From assembly GCF_943193215.1 (NCBI RefSeq), contig NZ_CALPDH010000020.1, forward strand, positions 56,362-120,361: a DNA stretch of 64,000 bases. Direction: 5' to 3'. Source of the DNA: Acetatifactor aquisgranensis (lineage in GTDB: Bacteria; Bacillota; Clostridia; Lachnospirales; Lachnospiraceae). The notes under the pieces are model-generated. The model had not been told where the DNA came from and did not search any database. It saw nothing but the letters and a program-made list of their open reading frames with translations. Position 1 is the first letter of the stretch. Each line of letters begins with the position of its first letter. Shown here piece by piece: positions 1 through 9,181 of the stretch. Both the position numbers and the translations under genes were made by a program.

Positions 1-1
1 C

Positions 2-1066
2 CGCTCGGCATTCGTCCTGGGAAAATACAGAGATGCCAGCAACGACTACGCCCAGGTGCAGGGAGAGTACAAGTACAAGGTCAGCAGCATCGGCGTGATC
101 TTGCAGAACTCCATCATGGCGGCCATGTTCGTGGTGCTGGCCGTGATTCTGGTGTTCGGCACGAACCTGGCCGCGATCCTTGCGCCCATGGTGGTGTACA
201 TCACGGCGCTGGTGCGGATGCTTCCCATGGCATACGGCGTCCTAAGCGGGATGAACAATGTGGAATTCGCCCGGAAGTCCTATGAGGCGGTGAAAGAGTG
301 CATGGCGGGCTATGGGAAAATGAAGAAAGAGGAAGAGCGCAGCAGCCATATCCGCCGGAAGAAGCTGACCTTCAGGAAAGGGGTTTCCGTCAGGAACCTG
401 ACTTTCGGCTACAATGACAGGGCGAAGATATTCGAAGATGCTTCCGTCGATATCCCGGTGGGCTGTTCCATCGCCATCATCGGCGCTTCCGGCGCGGGCA
501 AGACCACTTTCGTAGATCTGCTGCTGGGGCTTTTGAAGCCGCAGAGCGGCCATGTCTTCTTTGATGACTATGACATTGTAGAACACAGGGATTCGGAAGG
601 CCCCTGCAAGGCCAGCATGGGCGAACTGGTGAGCTATATTCCCCAGACTGTGTACCTGAACGGAGAGACGATTCAGAATAATGTGGCTTTTTTTGAGGAT
701 GAGGGAGAGATTGATAAGGCAAAGGTGGAGGAATGCCTGAAATGCGCCCAGATTTGGGAGGATGTGATGCGGATGCCGGAGGGCGTACATACTTTGATCG
801 GAGAGAACGGAACCGCCATATCCGGAGGTCAGCGTCAGAGGATCGCGCTGGCCAGGGCCCTGTACAAGGATTTCGAGCTGCTGGTCATGGACGAGGCCAC
901 TGCGGCGCTGGATATGGAGACGGAGATGGCAGTCATCGATTCCATACGCCAGATTAAGGAGAACAAGACCCTGATTATGGTGACCCACCACATGAGCCTG
1001 GCCAATGAGTGCGATGTGATATACAGGATAGAGAATAAGAAAATCGTTCGGGTGAATAAAAAATGA
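2..1066 (+). CDS. ABC exporter, permease-ATPase half (5' truncated by window)
   Basis: The reading frame is open from the left edge, so the start lies outside the window; a GTG at 56 is only an internal codon. The first ~90 residues are the end of a transmembrane domain (hydrophobic stretches around MAAMFVVLAVILVFG and LAPMVVYITALV). An ATPase domain follows, with Walker A GASGAGKTT, signature SGGQRQR, Walker B ELLVMDEAT, D-loop ALD and H-loop VTHH. This is the fused TMD-NBD layout of ABC exporters and flippases (MsbA/PglK type). The glycosyltransferases downstream suggest export of a lipid-linked glycan, but the substrate is inferred only. Sure of the family, unsure of the cargo. Confidence 0.93.
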   Translation, partial: RSAFVLGKYRDASNDYAQVQGEYKYKVSSIGVILQNSIMAAMFVVLAVILVFGTNLAAILAPMVVYITALVRMLPMAYGVLSGMNNVEFARKSYEAVKECMAGYGKMKKEEERSSHIRRKKLTFRKGVSVRNLTFGYNDRAKIFEDASVDIPVGCSIAIIGASGAGKTTFVDLLLGLLKPQSGHVFFDDYDIVEHRDSEGPCKASMGELVSYIPQTVYLNGETIQNNVAFFEDEGEIDKAKVEECLKCAQIWEDVMRMPEGVHTLIGENGTAISGGQRQRIALARALYKDFELLVMDEATAALDMETEMAVIDSIRQIKENKTLIMVTHHMSLANECDVIYRIENKKIVRVNKK

Positions 1067-1170
1067 TGAAATTCCGAATAAAACCGCGCGGATGCATGAG
1101 TCAGAAGGACGGGCTGCTGTCCGAGTAGAGATGTGCGGAAGACAGACTGTGCGGGAGGGAACAGAGCGCG

Positions 1171-2175
1171 ATGGAAGAAAATAAATTTTGCAAGGGAAAG
1201 GTCTCCGTTGTCACGCCGGTCTACAACGGAGAGCAGCATCTGGCGGGAATGCTGGATTCGGTGCTGGCGCAGACCTATCCCGACATAGAGATGATACTGG
1301 TGGACGATGGCTCCTCGGACAGAACCCTGGCCGTGGCGGAGGGATACAGGGAGAAGTTCGCCGCCCGGGGCTACGGATACAGGATAGTGGCGGCGGAGCA
1401 TGGGAATGCTTCCGCCGCGGTCAACAAAGGACTGCCCTATGTGACAGGGGAATATCTGATCTGGCCGGACAGCGACGACGTGTTGGCTCGGGAGTCTGTG
1501 GAAAAACGTGTGGAGTTTCTGCAGGACCACCCGGAGTACCAATGTGTCCGTTCCCTGTCCTGGTATTTCAACGCCGGGACAGGGGAGAGGGCGGAGAAAG
1601 CTGACGAGCAGCAGGGCGACCTGGACAGGGAAGAGCTGTTCTGGGATATCCTGGAGTCCCGGACTTTTGTGTGCTGCGGCTGTTATATGCTGAAATCGGC
1701 CTCCTTTTTCGCCATCTATCCCGAAAGGCGGATACCGGAATACGGCGTGGGCCAGAACTTCCAGATGCTGCTTCCCTTTATGTACCGCCATAAATGTCTT
1801 ACAATCCGTGAGGAATTATACGGCGTAGCGGTTCGTGAGGGCAGCCATTCCAGGACGGCCCTCACCCGGGAGCAGGAGGAGAAAAAGTACAGCGATTACG
1901 AGAGCCTTGTGGACGAGATTGCGGAAATCTGCCGGATAGAGGACAGGGAGTCGAAAGAGCGGATAGCGTGCTGGAAAGCCAGGAGGCGCTACAGAATTTC
2001 GCTGAAATACAGACGGAAAAAAGAAGCCCGCACCGCGCTGCGCCTGTTGCGCCGATATGGGGATTTCAGCGCGGGCGAAGCAGTGAAGGAAATCATCTGG
2101 GCCTACTGTGTAAACGGCTGGATGAAGGATAAAATATATCCAATCTATCGAAAAATATTTGTCCGCGGAAAGTGA
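1171..2175 (+). CDS. Family 2 glycosyltransferase
   Basis: A 334-residue GT-A type glycosyltransferase. The N-terminus carries the typical strand VSVVTPVYNGEQHLAG, then ILVDDGSSDRT (nucleotide-sugar binding acids) and a DxD-like WPDSDDVLA at about residue 105. No membrane helix is evident, so it is probably cytoplasmic or peripheral, adding a sugar to a surface glycan. It lies 104 bp after the ABC exporter on the same strand. The C-terminal third is Arg/Lys rich (RRRYRISLKYRRKKEAR), common for membrane-associated GT2 enzymes. Donor and acceptor cannot be told from sequence. Confidence 0.92.
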   Translation: MEENKFCKGKVSVVTPVYNGEQHLAGMLDSVLAQTYPDIEMILVDDGSSDRTLAVAEGYREKFAARGYGYRIVAAEHGNASAAVNKGLPYVTGEYLIWPDSDDVLARESVEKRVEFLQDHPEYQCVRSLSWYFNAGTGERAEKADEQQGDLDREELFWDILESRTFVCCGCYMLKSASFFAIYPERRIPEYGVGQNFQMLLPFMYRHKCLTIREELYGVAVREGSHSRTALTREQEEKKYSDYESLVDEIAEICRIEDRESKERIACWKARRRYRISLKYRRKKEARTALRLLRRYGDFSAGEAVKEIIWAYCVNGWMKDKIYPIYRKIFVRGK

Positions 2176-2197
2176 AGCTCCGGGGAGGGATGCCATT

Positions 2198-3247
2198 TTA
2201 CCTTTTTTGGAGATAGACATAGCTAATCCTGGAAATGAATTTTACAATCAGACAGCATTTCAGGCGGAAGAAAGACACCAGAATCTTTCTGGGCAGGATG
2301 CCGGTTTTCCGATTATATGAAAACGCGTCTGTGTACATCCGGTTCCGCCGCATTTCCTGGCAGAGCTTACGGCTCTCCCGGTACTTCCGCGTGCTGTGGG
2401 GGCTGAAAATCTCCCTGATCAGGACATAGGTCAGGTTCTCCAGGGCATAGGAATAATAGTCCTGCTCCAGAGCGGCGAACATGCCGGAATTGTCCAGGAC
2501 ATCCCGGACAGCCTGCAGCAGGCGGGCATGGTTCTCGTGTAGCCATGGGCTGAAATGATGGGAAGAGGAGTCCCCGTGGACATCATAGAAATACACAGTC
2601 CTGGGGATGACAGCGCAGGATCCGGCTTTCAGCTGGTATTCCAGATTGAAGAGAAGATCCTCGCCGATTCTGATGTCCGGGGAGAAACGGATGGCGTATT
2701 GCTCCAGGATGCTTTTTTTATAAGCCCTCGCACAGGGAGTGCGGAAGTCCGGGGCAAAGCCGTCGTCCAGAGGCAGAGGCGCCAGAATCCGCCGGATGAG
2801 CGGGAGCATCCCGTCCCCCTGATAACAGTGCGCTACGGCAGGCGTCCCCTTTGGAGCATCCGTATCGCGGGAAACCGTGGAAACATTGGAGGAGTGAATC
2901 GCGAACTGGAACAGGATGAAATCCATGTGCCGGTACTCGGGCCGGGCGACCAAGCTTAAAAAATCACCGGAAATGAAGTCGTCAGCATCCAGGAAAACAA
3001 TCCATTCTCCCATGGCTTCGCAGATGCCCCGATTCCTGGCCGCGGATACCCCCTGGTTCTTCTGGGTGATAAGGCGGATGCGGCTGTCCCTTTCCGCATA
3101 CTCAGAGCAGATTTCAGGGCTTCTGTCAGAGGAGCCGTCATTCACCAGAATGACTTCAAAGTCGCCGCAGGCGGAGGCCAGCACAGAATCGATGCAGCGG
3201 TTCAGGTAACGCTCCGCATTGTAAACAGGAATGATTACTGATATCAA
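2198..3247 (-). CDS. Family 2 glycosyltransferase, TTG start
   Basis: A GT2 enzyme of about 349 residues. It has ISVIIPVYNAERYL, VILVNDGSSDRS and FLDADDFISGD (the DxD metal/nucleotide motif), in the usual order. An upstream ATG at 3274 would add nine residues, but a GAGGAG ribosome site (3254-3259) lies just before a TTG at 3247, giving the canonical N-terminus (M)ISVIIPVYN, so TTG is preferred. The gene runs opposite to its two glycosyltransferase neighbours and ends 22 bp from the 3' end of the first. A role in the same surface-glycan locus is inferred. Confidence 0.9.
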   Translation of the reverse strand: MISVIIPVYNAERYLNRCIDSVLASACGDFEVILVNDGSSDRSPEICSEYAERDSRIRLITQKNQGVSAARNRGICEAMGEWIVFLDADDFISGDFLSLVARPEYRHMDFILFQFAIHSSNVSTVSRDTDAPKGTPAVAHCYQGDGMLPLIRRILAPLPLDDGFAPDFRTPCARAYKKSILEQYAIRFSPDIRIGEDLLFNLEYQLKAGSCAVIPRTVYFYDVHGDSSSHHFSPWLHENHARLLQAVRDVLDNSGMFAALEQDYYSYALENLTYVLIREIFSPHSTRKYRESRKLCQEMRRNRMYTDAFSYNRKTGILPRKILVSFFRLKCCLIVKFISRISYVYLQKR

Positions 3248-3344
3248 ATATATCTCCTCGTTTCTGTAAGACATTTATAATACATTTAATATAGTATATT
3301 TCCGTAAAAAAATCAATTGCCATATGGCAGACCGGAGGCAGGAA

Positions 3345-4343
3345 ATGTTCACATTTGTGGTCACATGCTATAATCAGGCGGATGTCGTTCCGTATATGCT
3401 GGAAAGCATCAAATATCAGATTGAGAGATTTGGGCAGGGGCAGGAGTTTCAGCTGATTGTCACGGACGATGGCTCCACAGACGACAGCTGCCGGGTCATC
3501 GACCGATGGATTGATGAAAACCAGGGGCTTTTTGTCAAAACAGACAGGCTGTTCAGGGAAGAAAACGCGGGGATCTGCGTCAATTATGTGAATGCGCTGC
3601 GGCATGTGGAGGGGGAGCGGTTCGTGGCGGTGAACGGGGATGACCTGATCGCCCCATACAATTTATTCGATATCACGGCAAAGCTGGAAGAATATGACAT
3701 GATATGCACCGCTTTTCTGAAATTCACAGGAGAAGGCGATATCATCAGATCATACGGCACCTATCTGGAAGTGGCGCTGCAGCGTTTTATTCGGGGAAAG
3801 ACGTTGTACCGTGCTATAAAACTCGGCTTTCCGATTATGGGCACTGCCGTCTACAGGAAATCTCTATTGTCGGAAAGCGTGCTGGACTTCATCCTGGGTT
3901 TCCGGACGGTGAACGACAGGGCCTGTTTCCAGAAGATACTGGATGAGAATAGGGATATTAAAGTGTGTTATGTGAACCGTCCGATTATCCTTTATCGGAT
4001 TTCCGCCACATCTATATCTAACTTCAACAGCCCTACCAGAACCCTGCACAATCAGGAAGTGGCCAAATTATGCAGGATAGAGCGGGAAACGGAAAAATCG
4101 CCGGTATTTTGTCTGCTTCTCTTCCTGCAGGAGAAATCCGCCGCTTTTCGGATCAGTCCCGACTATTTCGTGAGGCTGTTTCGCTTTTTCTCTCCCTATT
4201 TTGCGATTATGCTCTGGCTGTACCTGCGGCATTACAGAGACATCCGGAAGATGGAGCGCAGGCTGGTGGATGCGCATTGGGAGGAATGCAGGGAGCATTA
4301 CGGGAGAATGGGGGAACGGATTGGTTCCTGTCCAGATTCCTGA
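3345..4343 (+). CDS. Family 2 glycosyltransferase
   Basis: 332 residues beginning MFTFVVTCYNQADVV. A GGAGG at 3334-3338 sits six bases before the ATG at 3345; the earlier ATG at 3324 has no such site. GT2 hallmarks are IVTDDGSTDDS and a DxD-like VNGDDLIAPYN at about residue 103. The C-terminal part is aromatic and hydrophobic (FRFFSPYFAIMLWLYLRHY), so it may touch the membrane. It is divergent from the other two glycosyltransferases here, suggesting different sugar or linkage specificity in the same glycan pathway. Function beyond family is unknown. Confidence 0.88.
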   Translation: MFTFVVTCYNQADVVPYMLESIKYQIERFGQGQEFQLIVTDDGSTDDSCRVIDRWIDENQGLFVKTDRLFREENAGICVNYVNALRHVEGERFVAVNGDDLIAPYNLFDITAKLEEYDMICTAFLKFTGEGDIIRSYGTYLEVALQRFIRGKTLYRAIKLGFPIMGTAVYRKSLLSESVLDFILGFRTVNDRACFQKILDENRDIKVCYVNRPIILYRISATSISNFNSPTRTLHNQEVAKLCRIERETEKSPVFCLLLFLQEKSAAFRISPDYFVRLFRFFSPYFAIMLWLYLRHYRDIRKMERRLVDAHWEECREHYGRMGERIGSCPDS

Positions 4344-4433
4344 ATTTTGTCTTGTGATATAGACCAAAAAATGATATACTGGAACTATGTTAGGTGAAAG
4401 CGAATTTCACCGGATAAAGGAGATGCAGGAATT

Positions 4434-4766
4434 ATGGAACAGGAGAGAAGGAAGACAAAAAGAACAGATTTGGAATCCAGGCTTGTTATCAAGAGGCTGG
4501 ATGGCAATAGCGGAAATGAAGTGGCTATCCAGATTGCGGACGTATCCAAGAACGGCATCGGCTTTGAATGTGAGGAGCCGCTGCAGATTGGCGAAGTATA
4601 CGAGGCATATCTGACCATCTGGACAAAGGAAGTGATTCACGCTTTCCTGCAGATTGTAAGGATTGAACTGAAGCCCGGCGGTTACGGCTACGGCGCTATC
4701 TTCATCGGTATGCCGGAGATGGATTCCGCGAGAATCGAAGTGTACCAGACATTCAATGGAGAATAA
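4434..4766 (+). CDS. PilZ domain protein, probable c-di-GMP receptor
   Basis: A 110-residue single-domain protein. The N-terminal RRKTKRTDLESR stretch and the ADVSKNGIGFE segment match the RxxxR and D/NxSxxG motifs that bind cyclic di-GMP in PilZ domains. Such proteins pass c-di-GMP levels to motility, exopolysaccharide or secretion machinery. The VanZ-like gene starts inside its 3' end (11-bp overlap), so the two are probably translated together. With a glycan locus upstream and a chemotaxis receptor elsewhere in the window, control of surface or motility traits is plausible, but the partner is not visible. Confidence 0.82.
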   Translation: MEQERRKTKRTDLESRLVIKRLDGNSGNEVAIQIADVSKNGIGFECEEPLQIGEVYEAYLTIWTKEVIHAFLQIVRIELKPGGYGYGAIFIGMPEMDSARIEVYQTFNGE

Positions 4767-5298
4767 AGAGAGAAAAGGGCAGGGGCGTAAGATTGCGGTG
4801 ACAGCCGTCGCCGCTGCCCTGCTTTTACTGCTGTATGGCATAATTTTCCGGTTTTCCGCCCAGGATGCCGGGGAGTCCGGCTCTCTGAGCCAGTCTGTTT
4901 CGGAAAAATGCGTGAGTATCCTGAATTCCCTGTCCGGCGCCCGGTGGAGCGATATGAGGATGGCGGAGCTTGCGGCATATTTTGAGCATCCAATCAGGAA
5001 ACTGGCCCATTTTTCCGAGTACGCCTGCATGGGAATCCTGGTATACACCCTGTGGAGCCAGTGGATGAGGCGGGGCAAGGGGCTGTATTTTCTGACGGTT
5101 ATCTGGGTGTTCCTCTCCGCGGCCTGCGACGAATTCCATCAGTATTTCGTGCCGGGCAGATATGCCAGCGTTGCGGATGTACTGCTGGATACCTGCGGCG
5201 GCGCTTTTGGCATGCTGCTCTGTATCTGTATGGCGGAATTGTACCTGAAAATCAGCGGGCGGCACAAGGCAAACGGCAGGAAGAAACGGTCCCGATGA
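4756..5298 (+). CDS. VanZ family membrane protein
   Basis: 180 residues with four predicted membrane segments: ~15-32, ~80-97, ~105-120 and ~145-160. The VanZ-family core is visible in KLAHFSEYACMGILVYTL and SAACDEFHQYFVPGRYASV, followed by DVLLDTCGGAFG. VanZ-like proteins are small integral membrane proteins; the founding member gives low-level teicoplanin resistance, but most chromosomal members have no defined role. Translation overlaps the PilZ gene. A link with cell-envelope function is inferred only. Confidence 0.85.
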   Translation: MENKERKGQGRKIAVTAVAAALLLLLYGIIFRFSAQDAGESGSLSQSVSEKCVSILNSLSGARWSDMRMAELAAYFEHPIRKLAHFSEYACMGILVYTLWSQWMRRGKGLYFLTVIWVFLSAACDEFHQYFVPGRYASVADVLLDTCGGAFGMLLCICMAELYLKISGRHKANGRKKRSR

Positions 5299-5324
5299 TT
5301 CCGGACAGGCAAAACCGCAATCGG

Positions 5325-6425
5325 TCAGATGCGGATATCCGCATGATAGCCCTTTCCTGTCAGGATTTCCCGGGCCCTATTCATGGAAGATTCATCGTAG
5401 AATTCCACTTTCAGGACGCCGTCGTCAGATTCCCTGTTATGCGTAATGCCGATATTCTTGATACTCAATCCCTGTTCTGCCAGCAAAGCTGCGATGCGGG
5501 CCAGGGCGCCTGATTTGTCGTCGATGTCCACGCTGATATTGTAGGCCCGCTTGATGGGGCCGCTGGAGGCGCTGATAAAAGAGTCCCGGTAAGCCCGGGC
5601 ATGTTCGAACTGGTCGTAGAGGGCCGGTTCGTTTTTTGCGTCCAGCGTCTTCTGAAAGGCTTTCAGGTCTTCAATATAGTCGGCCAGCAGCGCAGAAATA
5701 TTCGCTGTATTGGACAGACAGATCTGCTGCCACATGAGTGCGGAGGAGGAGGCGATTCTCGTGATATCCTTGAAGCCTCCGGCCGCCACCATTTTCATGA
5801 TGCCGTCCTCGGAATCATGCTCCCGCACCAGATTCACCAGAGAGGCCGCGATGACATGGGGCAGATGGCTGATTGCCGCGGTGACATAGTCATGTTTCTG
5901 ATAGTCCAATATAAGCGGAATCGCGCCCGTCTTCGCCACCAGCTGTCTGTACTTTTCCGTTTTTCCGGCGGGAACAGAGGCGGTGGGGGTCAGGATATAG
6001 TAGGCGTTCTCCAGCAGAGAGGCCCTGGAATTGGCGAAGCCCACGCGCTCGCTGCCGGCCATGGGGTGTCCGCCGATGAAGCTTCCCTCCAGCCCGGCTT
6101 CCGCTACGGCCTCATGGATGGCAGTCTTTACGCTGCCCACGTCGGTGAGCAGGCATTCCGGCTTCATGACATGTTTTACGGCCGCCAGGTTACTGTCGTT
6201 GCGCTGCACGGGAGCGCATAAAAAAATATAATCGCATTCGGAAAAGTGTGAATCGATAGCTTCCGCCGTCACATCCGCAACTGCCGCATCTTTCGCCAGG
6301 GAAAGAGTCTCCCGGCTGATATCATAGGCGATGATTTTGATATCCGGGACAGACTTCTTCAGGGCTCTTGCAATGGAACCCCCTATCAGTCCCAGTCCGA
6401 TAAAGCCGCATGTCAAACAGGACAT
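5325..6425 (-). CDS. tyrA: Prephenate dehydrogenase with C-terminal ACT domain
   Basis: 366 residues catalysing oxidative decarboxylation of prephenate to 4-hydroxyphenylpyruvate in tyrosine synthesis. The N-terminal Rossmann fold starts with CGFIGLGLIGGSIA; substrate-pocket segments GGHPMAGSERVGF and ISHLPHVIAA are present. A helical dimerisation domain covers ~170-290, and an ACT domain (from ~293, VDIDDKSGALARIAALL) ends the protein, implying feedback regulation by an amino acid such as tyrosine. This dehydrogenase-ACT fusion is common in Firmicutes. It stands alone, divergent from the EF-G-like gene. Confidence 0.95.
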   Translation of the reverse strand: MSCLTCGFIGLGLIGGSIARALKKSVPDIKIIAYDISRETLSLAKDAAVADVTAEAIDSHFSECDYIFLCAPVQRNDSNLAAVKHVMKPECLLTDVGSVKTAIHEAVAEAGLEGSFIGGHPMAGSERVGFANSRASLLENAYYILTPTASVPAGKTEKYRQLVAKTGAIPLILDYQKHDYVTAAISHLPHVIAASLVNLVREHDSEDGIMKMVAAGGFKDITRIASSSALMWQQICLSNTANISALLADYIEDLKAFQKTLDAKNEPALYDQFEHARAYRDSFISASSGPIKRAYNISVDIDDKSGALARIAALLAEQGLSIKNIGITHNRESDDGVLKVEFYDESSMNRAREILTGKGYHADIRI

Positions 6426-6619
6426 AATTCTTCCTCATTTCTCTCCAGTGTTGATGTTTTTACTATATAACTTTAAAGCACGAAAGTCAACTGAAATATT
6501 TCCATAAATAGTTCTTGTAAAAAACGCTGTTGTCTAGTAAAATAATCTTATGGGAATTGAATTGATTATCAATGTCAGGTCGAAATACCCAAATTACATA
6601 AAAATTGGAGGAAAGTCAA

Positions 6620-8713
6620 ATGAAAGTTTACACAACTGACAAGATTCGCAATGTAGTTCTGCTGGGACACGGTGGAAGCGGAAAGACCAGTCTGGCGGAA
6701 GCGTTCGCGTATCTGTCCGGCATTACATCCAGAATGGGCAGGGTAGCCGACGGCAATACCCTGAGCGACTACAGCAAGGAAGAACAGAAGCGCAAGTTTT
6801 CCATCAATGCCTCCATTATCCCGATTGAGTGGGAAGGGTACAAGATTAACGTGATAGATACTCCGGGTTACTTTGACTTCGTGGGCGAGGCCGAGGAGGC
6901 CATCAGCGCCGCGGGAGCCGCGATTATCGTGGTGAACGGAAAGTCCGGCATCGAAGTGGGCGCTCAGAAGGCATGGGACCTGTGTGAAAAATACAAACTT
7001 CCCAGATTCGTGTACGTCTCCAACATGGACGTGGACAACGCTTCTTTCCGCCAGGTAGTGGAAGATATGACCAATCTTTACGGCAAGAGAATGGCGCCTT
7101 TCAATCTGCCCATCCGTGAGAACGAGAAATTCGTGGGCTATGTGAACGTGGTCTCCGAGACAGGACACCGCTGGCAGGGCAAGGAAGTAGTGGACTGCGA
7201 GATTCCCGATTACAATAAGGCGAACCTGGAGCTGTGCCGCGATACGCTGATGGAGGCGGTAGCCGAGACCAGCGAGGAGATGATGGAGCGGTATTTCGGC
7301 GGAGAGACTTTCTCCGACGCGGAGATCAGAGCTGCCCTGCGCACCAATGTATGCGACTGCAGCATCGTTCCCATGACCATGGGTTCCAATACGCTGTGCC
7401 AGGGCGTGTACACGCTGCTGGACGACATCGTGAAATATATGCCCAGCCCCGAGAACCGCAAGATTGCCGGCATCAACCAGAAGACCAACGAGATCTACAA
7501 CGCGGACTATGACTTCTCCAAGGCGAAGTCAGCCTATGTGTGGAAGTCCATCGTGGATCCGTTCATCGGCAAGTATTCTCTGATTAAGGTGAACTCCGGC
7601 GTTCTGAAGACGGACGATCTGATGTACAATGTAGATACCGAGGTGGAGGAGAAAATCGGCAAGCTGTATGTGATGCAGGGCAACAAGGCCACAGAGGTTC
7701 CTGAGCTCCACGCGGGAGACATCGGCGCTCTGGCGAAGCTGAGCGATGCCAAGACCGGCAACAGCCTTTCTACCAAGGCGACACCGATTAAATATGCCAA
7801 GGCGGAGGTGTCCACACCTTACACCTACATGCGCTATAAGCCCAAGAACAAGGGCGATGTGGACAAGATTTCCCAGGCTCTGCAGAAGATGACCCAGGAA
7901 GACCTGACCCTGAAGGCAGTGAACGATGCGGCGAACAGACAGACGCTTCTCTACGGCATGGGAGACCAGCATCTCGACATCGTTGTCAGCCGTCTGCTGA
8001 ACGAGTATAAGGTAGAGGTGGAGCTTGACCGCCCGAAGGTAGCCTATAAGGAGACCATCCGGAAGCAGTCGGATGTGGAATATAAATATAAGAAGCAGTC
8101 CGGCGGCCATGGTCAGTACGGCCATGTAAAGATGCGCTTTGGCCCCTCCGACAATCTGGAGGAGGCATATGAGTTCACCCAGGAAGTGGTGGGCGGCGCC
8201 GTGCCGAAGAACTTTTATCCCGCAGTGGACAAGGGACTGCAGGAATCCGTGATAAAGGGCCCCATGGCCGCATACCCGGTAGTGGGCGTAAAGGCTGTGC
8301 TGTACGATGGTTCCTACCATCCGGTAGATTCCTCCGAGCAGGCGTTCAAGATGGCTACCATCCAGGCGTTCAAGAAAGGCTTCATGGAGGCCCATCCCGT
8401 GCTGTTAGAGCCCATTGCGTCCCTGAAGGTCACCGTGCCGGATGCCTATACCGGCGACGTCATGGGCGACCTGAACAAGAGGAGAGGCCGTGTGCTTGGC
8501 ATGAATCCTACCGCAGGCGGAAAGCAGATCATCGAGGCGGAGATTCCCCAGAGCTGCCTGTTCGGCTACTGCACGGATCTGCGTTCCATGACCGGCGGCA
8601 GAGGCGAGTATGCCTACGAGTTCGTCCGCTATGAGCAGGCTCCCTCGGATGTACAGGAGAAAGAGATTGCGGCAAGGGCGCAAAGCGTTGCCGAGAATAA
8701 CGCGGAAGACTAA
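6620..8713 (+). CDS. EF-G-like translational GTPase paralogue
   Basis: 697 residues from the ATG at 6620, preceded by TTGGAGGAAAG. Domain order is that of EF-G: GTPase domain (P-loop LLGHGGSGKTSLAEA, G3 DTPGYFDFVGE), domain II, then EF-G domains III-V (SGGHGQYGHVKMRFGP marks domain IV). Two G motifs depart from canonical EF-G: the catalytic His of DTPGH is Tyr, and the NKxD base-recognition motif reads SNMD. These features match the EF-G-like/EF-G-2 branch rather than the essential translocase. The role (ribosome rescue, recycling or stress) is not fixed by sequence. Confidence 0.92.
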   Translation: MKVYTTDKIRNVVLLGHGGSGKTSLAEAFAYLSGITSRMGRVADGNTLSDYSKEEQKRKFSINASIIPIEWEGYKINVIDTPGYFDFVGEAEEAISAAGAAIIVVNGKSGIEVGAQKAWDLCEKYKLPRFVYVSNMDVDNASFRQVVEDMTNLYGKRMAPFNLPIRENEKFVGYVNVVSETGHRWQGKEVVDCEIPDYNKANLELCRDTLMEAVAETSEEMMERYFGGETFSDAEIRAALRTNVCDCSIVPMTMGSNTLCQGVYTLLDDIVKYMPSPENRKIAGINQKTNEIYNADYDFSKAKSAYVWKSIVDPFIGKYSLIKVNSGVLKTDDLMYNVDTEVEEKIGKLYVMQGNKATEVPELHAGDIGALAKLSDAKTGNSLSTKATPIKYAKAEVSTPYTYMRYKPKNKGDVDKISQALQKMTQEDLTLKAVNDAANRQTLLYGMGDQHLDIVVSRLLNEYKVEVELDRPKVAYKETIRKQSDVEYKYKKQSGGHGQYGHVKMRFGPSDNLEEAYEFTQEVVGGAVPKNFYPAVDKGLQESVIKGPMAAYPVVGVKAVLYDGSYHPVDSSEQAFKMATIQAFKKGFMEAHPVLLEPIASLKVTVPDAYTGDVMGDLNKRRGRVLGMNPTAGGKQIIEAEIPQSCLFGYCTDLRSMTGGRGEYAYEFVRYEQAPSDVQEKEIAARAQSVAENNAED

Positions 8714-8849
8714 AACGAACAGTTCGGAATCAGGACTAAATTTAATGTGATTCTTGATGAATTTTAACTTGACAGATGATTGGAAACAGTCTACAATAGC
8801 CTTAACTAATAGAAGCGGCATGATGATTCTATTAGAGGACAGTTTCATA

Positions 8850-9143
8850 TATGTCATGGACGGAGAAGAGGAGCATTAAGGATTTCGGACTTTCAGAGAG
8901 CCGCCGGGCGGTGGGAGGCGGCAGCGAGATTTCCCCAACTGGCCTTGGAGTCTTGTGCCTGAAGCGTATTGCGTGGGTAGGGTGCGACGGTTTATCCCGT
9001 TATCGATAAATAAAGTGCGTGAATCCGGAAGAGCAGCGGTGCCGTTATGATATTGACATAGCGCTCCCGATGCAGGATTTGCGAATTAGAGTGGTACCAC
9101 GGAAATGAAGCCCTTTCGTCTCTAGCTGACGGAAGGGCTTTTT
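8850..9143 (+). promoter_or_regulatory. T-box leader controlling leuS
   Basis: The 468-bp gap before leuS holds a T-box riboswitch. The conserved T-box sequence AGAGTGGTACCACGG lies at 9088-9102 and is followed by an intrinsic terminator (AAGCCCTTTCGTC paired with GACGGAAGGGCTT, then T5). Upstream, GGCGGTGGGAGGCGGC resembles the distal part of Stem I. Uncharged tRNA-Leu pairing with the T-box bulge would favour the antiterminator and allow leuS transcription. A CTT in GGCCTTGGAG (about 8942-8951) is a possible Leu specifier codon, but I could not fold Stem I well enough to fix it. The upstream boundary is approximate. Confidence 0.9.
9108..9143 (+). terminator. T-box regulatory terminator before leuS
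   Basis: A 13-bp stem (AAGCCCTTTCGTC / GACGGAAGGGCTT, one G-T pair) with a 7-base loop and a run of T residues. It overlaps the downstream half of the T-box antiterminator, as expected for a conditional terminator. Confidence 0.9.
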
Positions 9144-9181
9144 GACGCAGAGACGGAAATGAAGCGAGGAGGTAAAGAAGA

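Noticed and set aside
6605..6620. TTG start five codons upstream for the EF-G-like gene
   Set aside because: The TTG overlaps the GGAGG ribosome site that serves the ATG at 6620.
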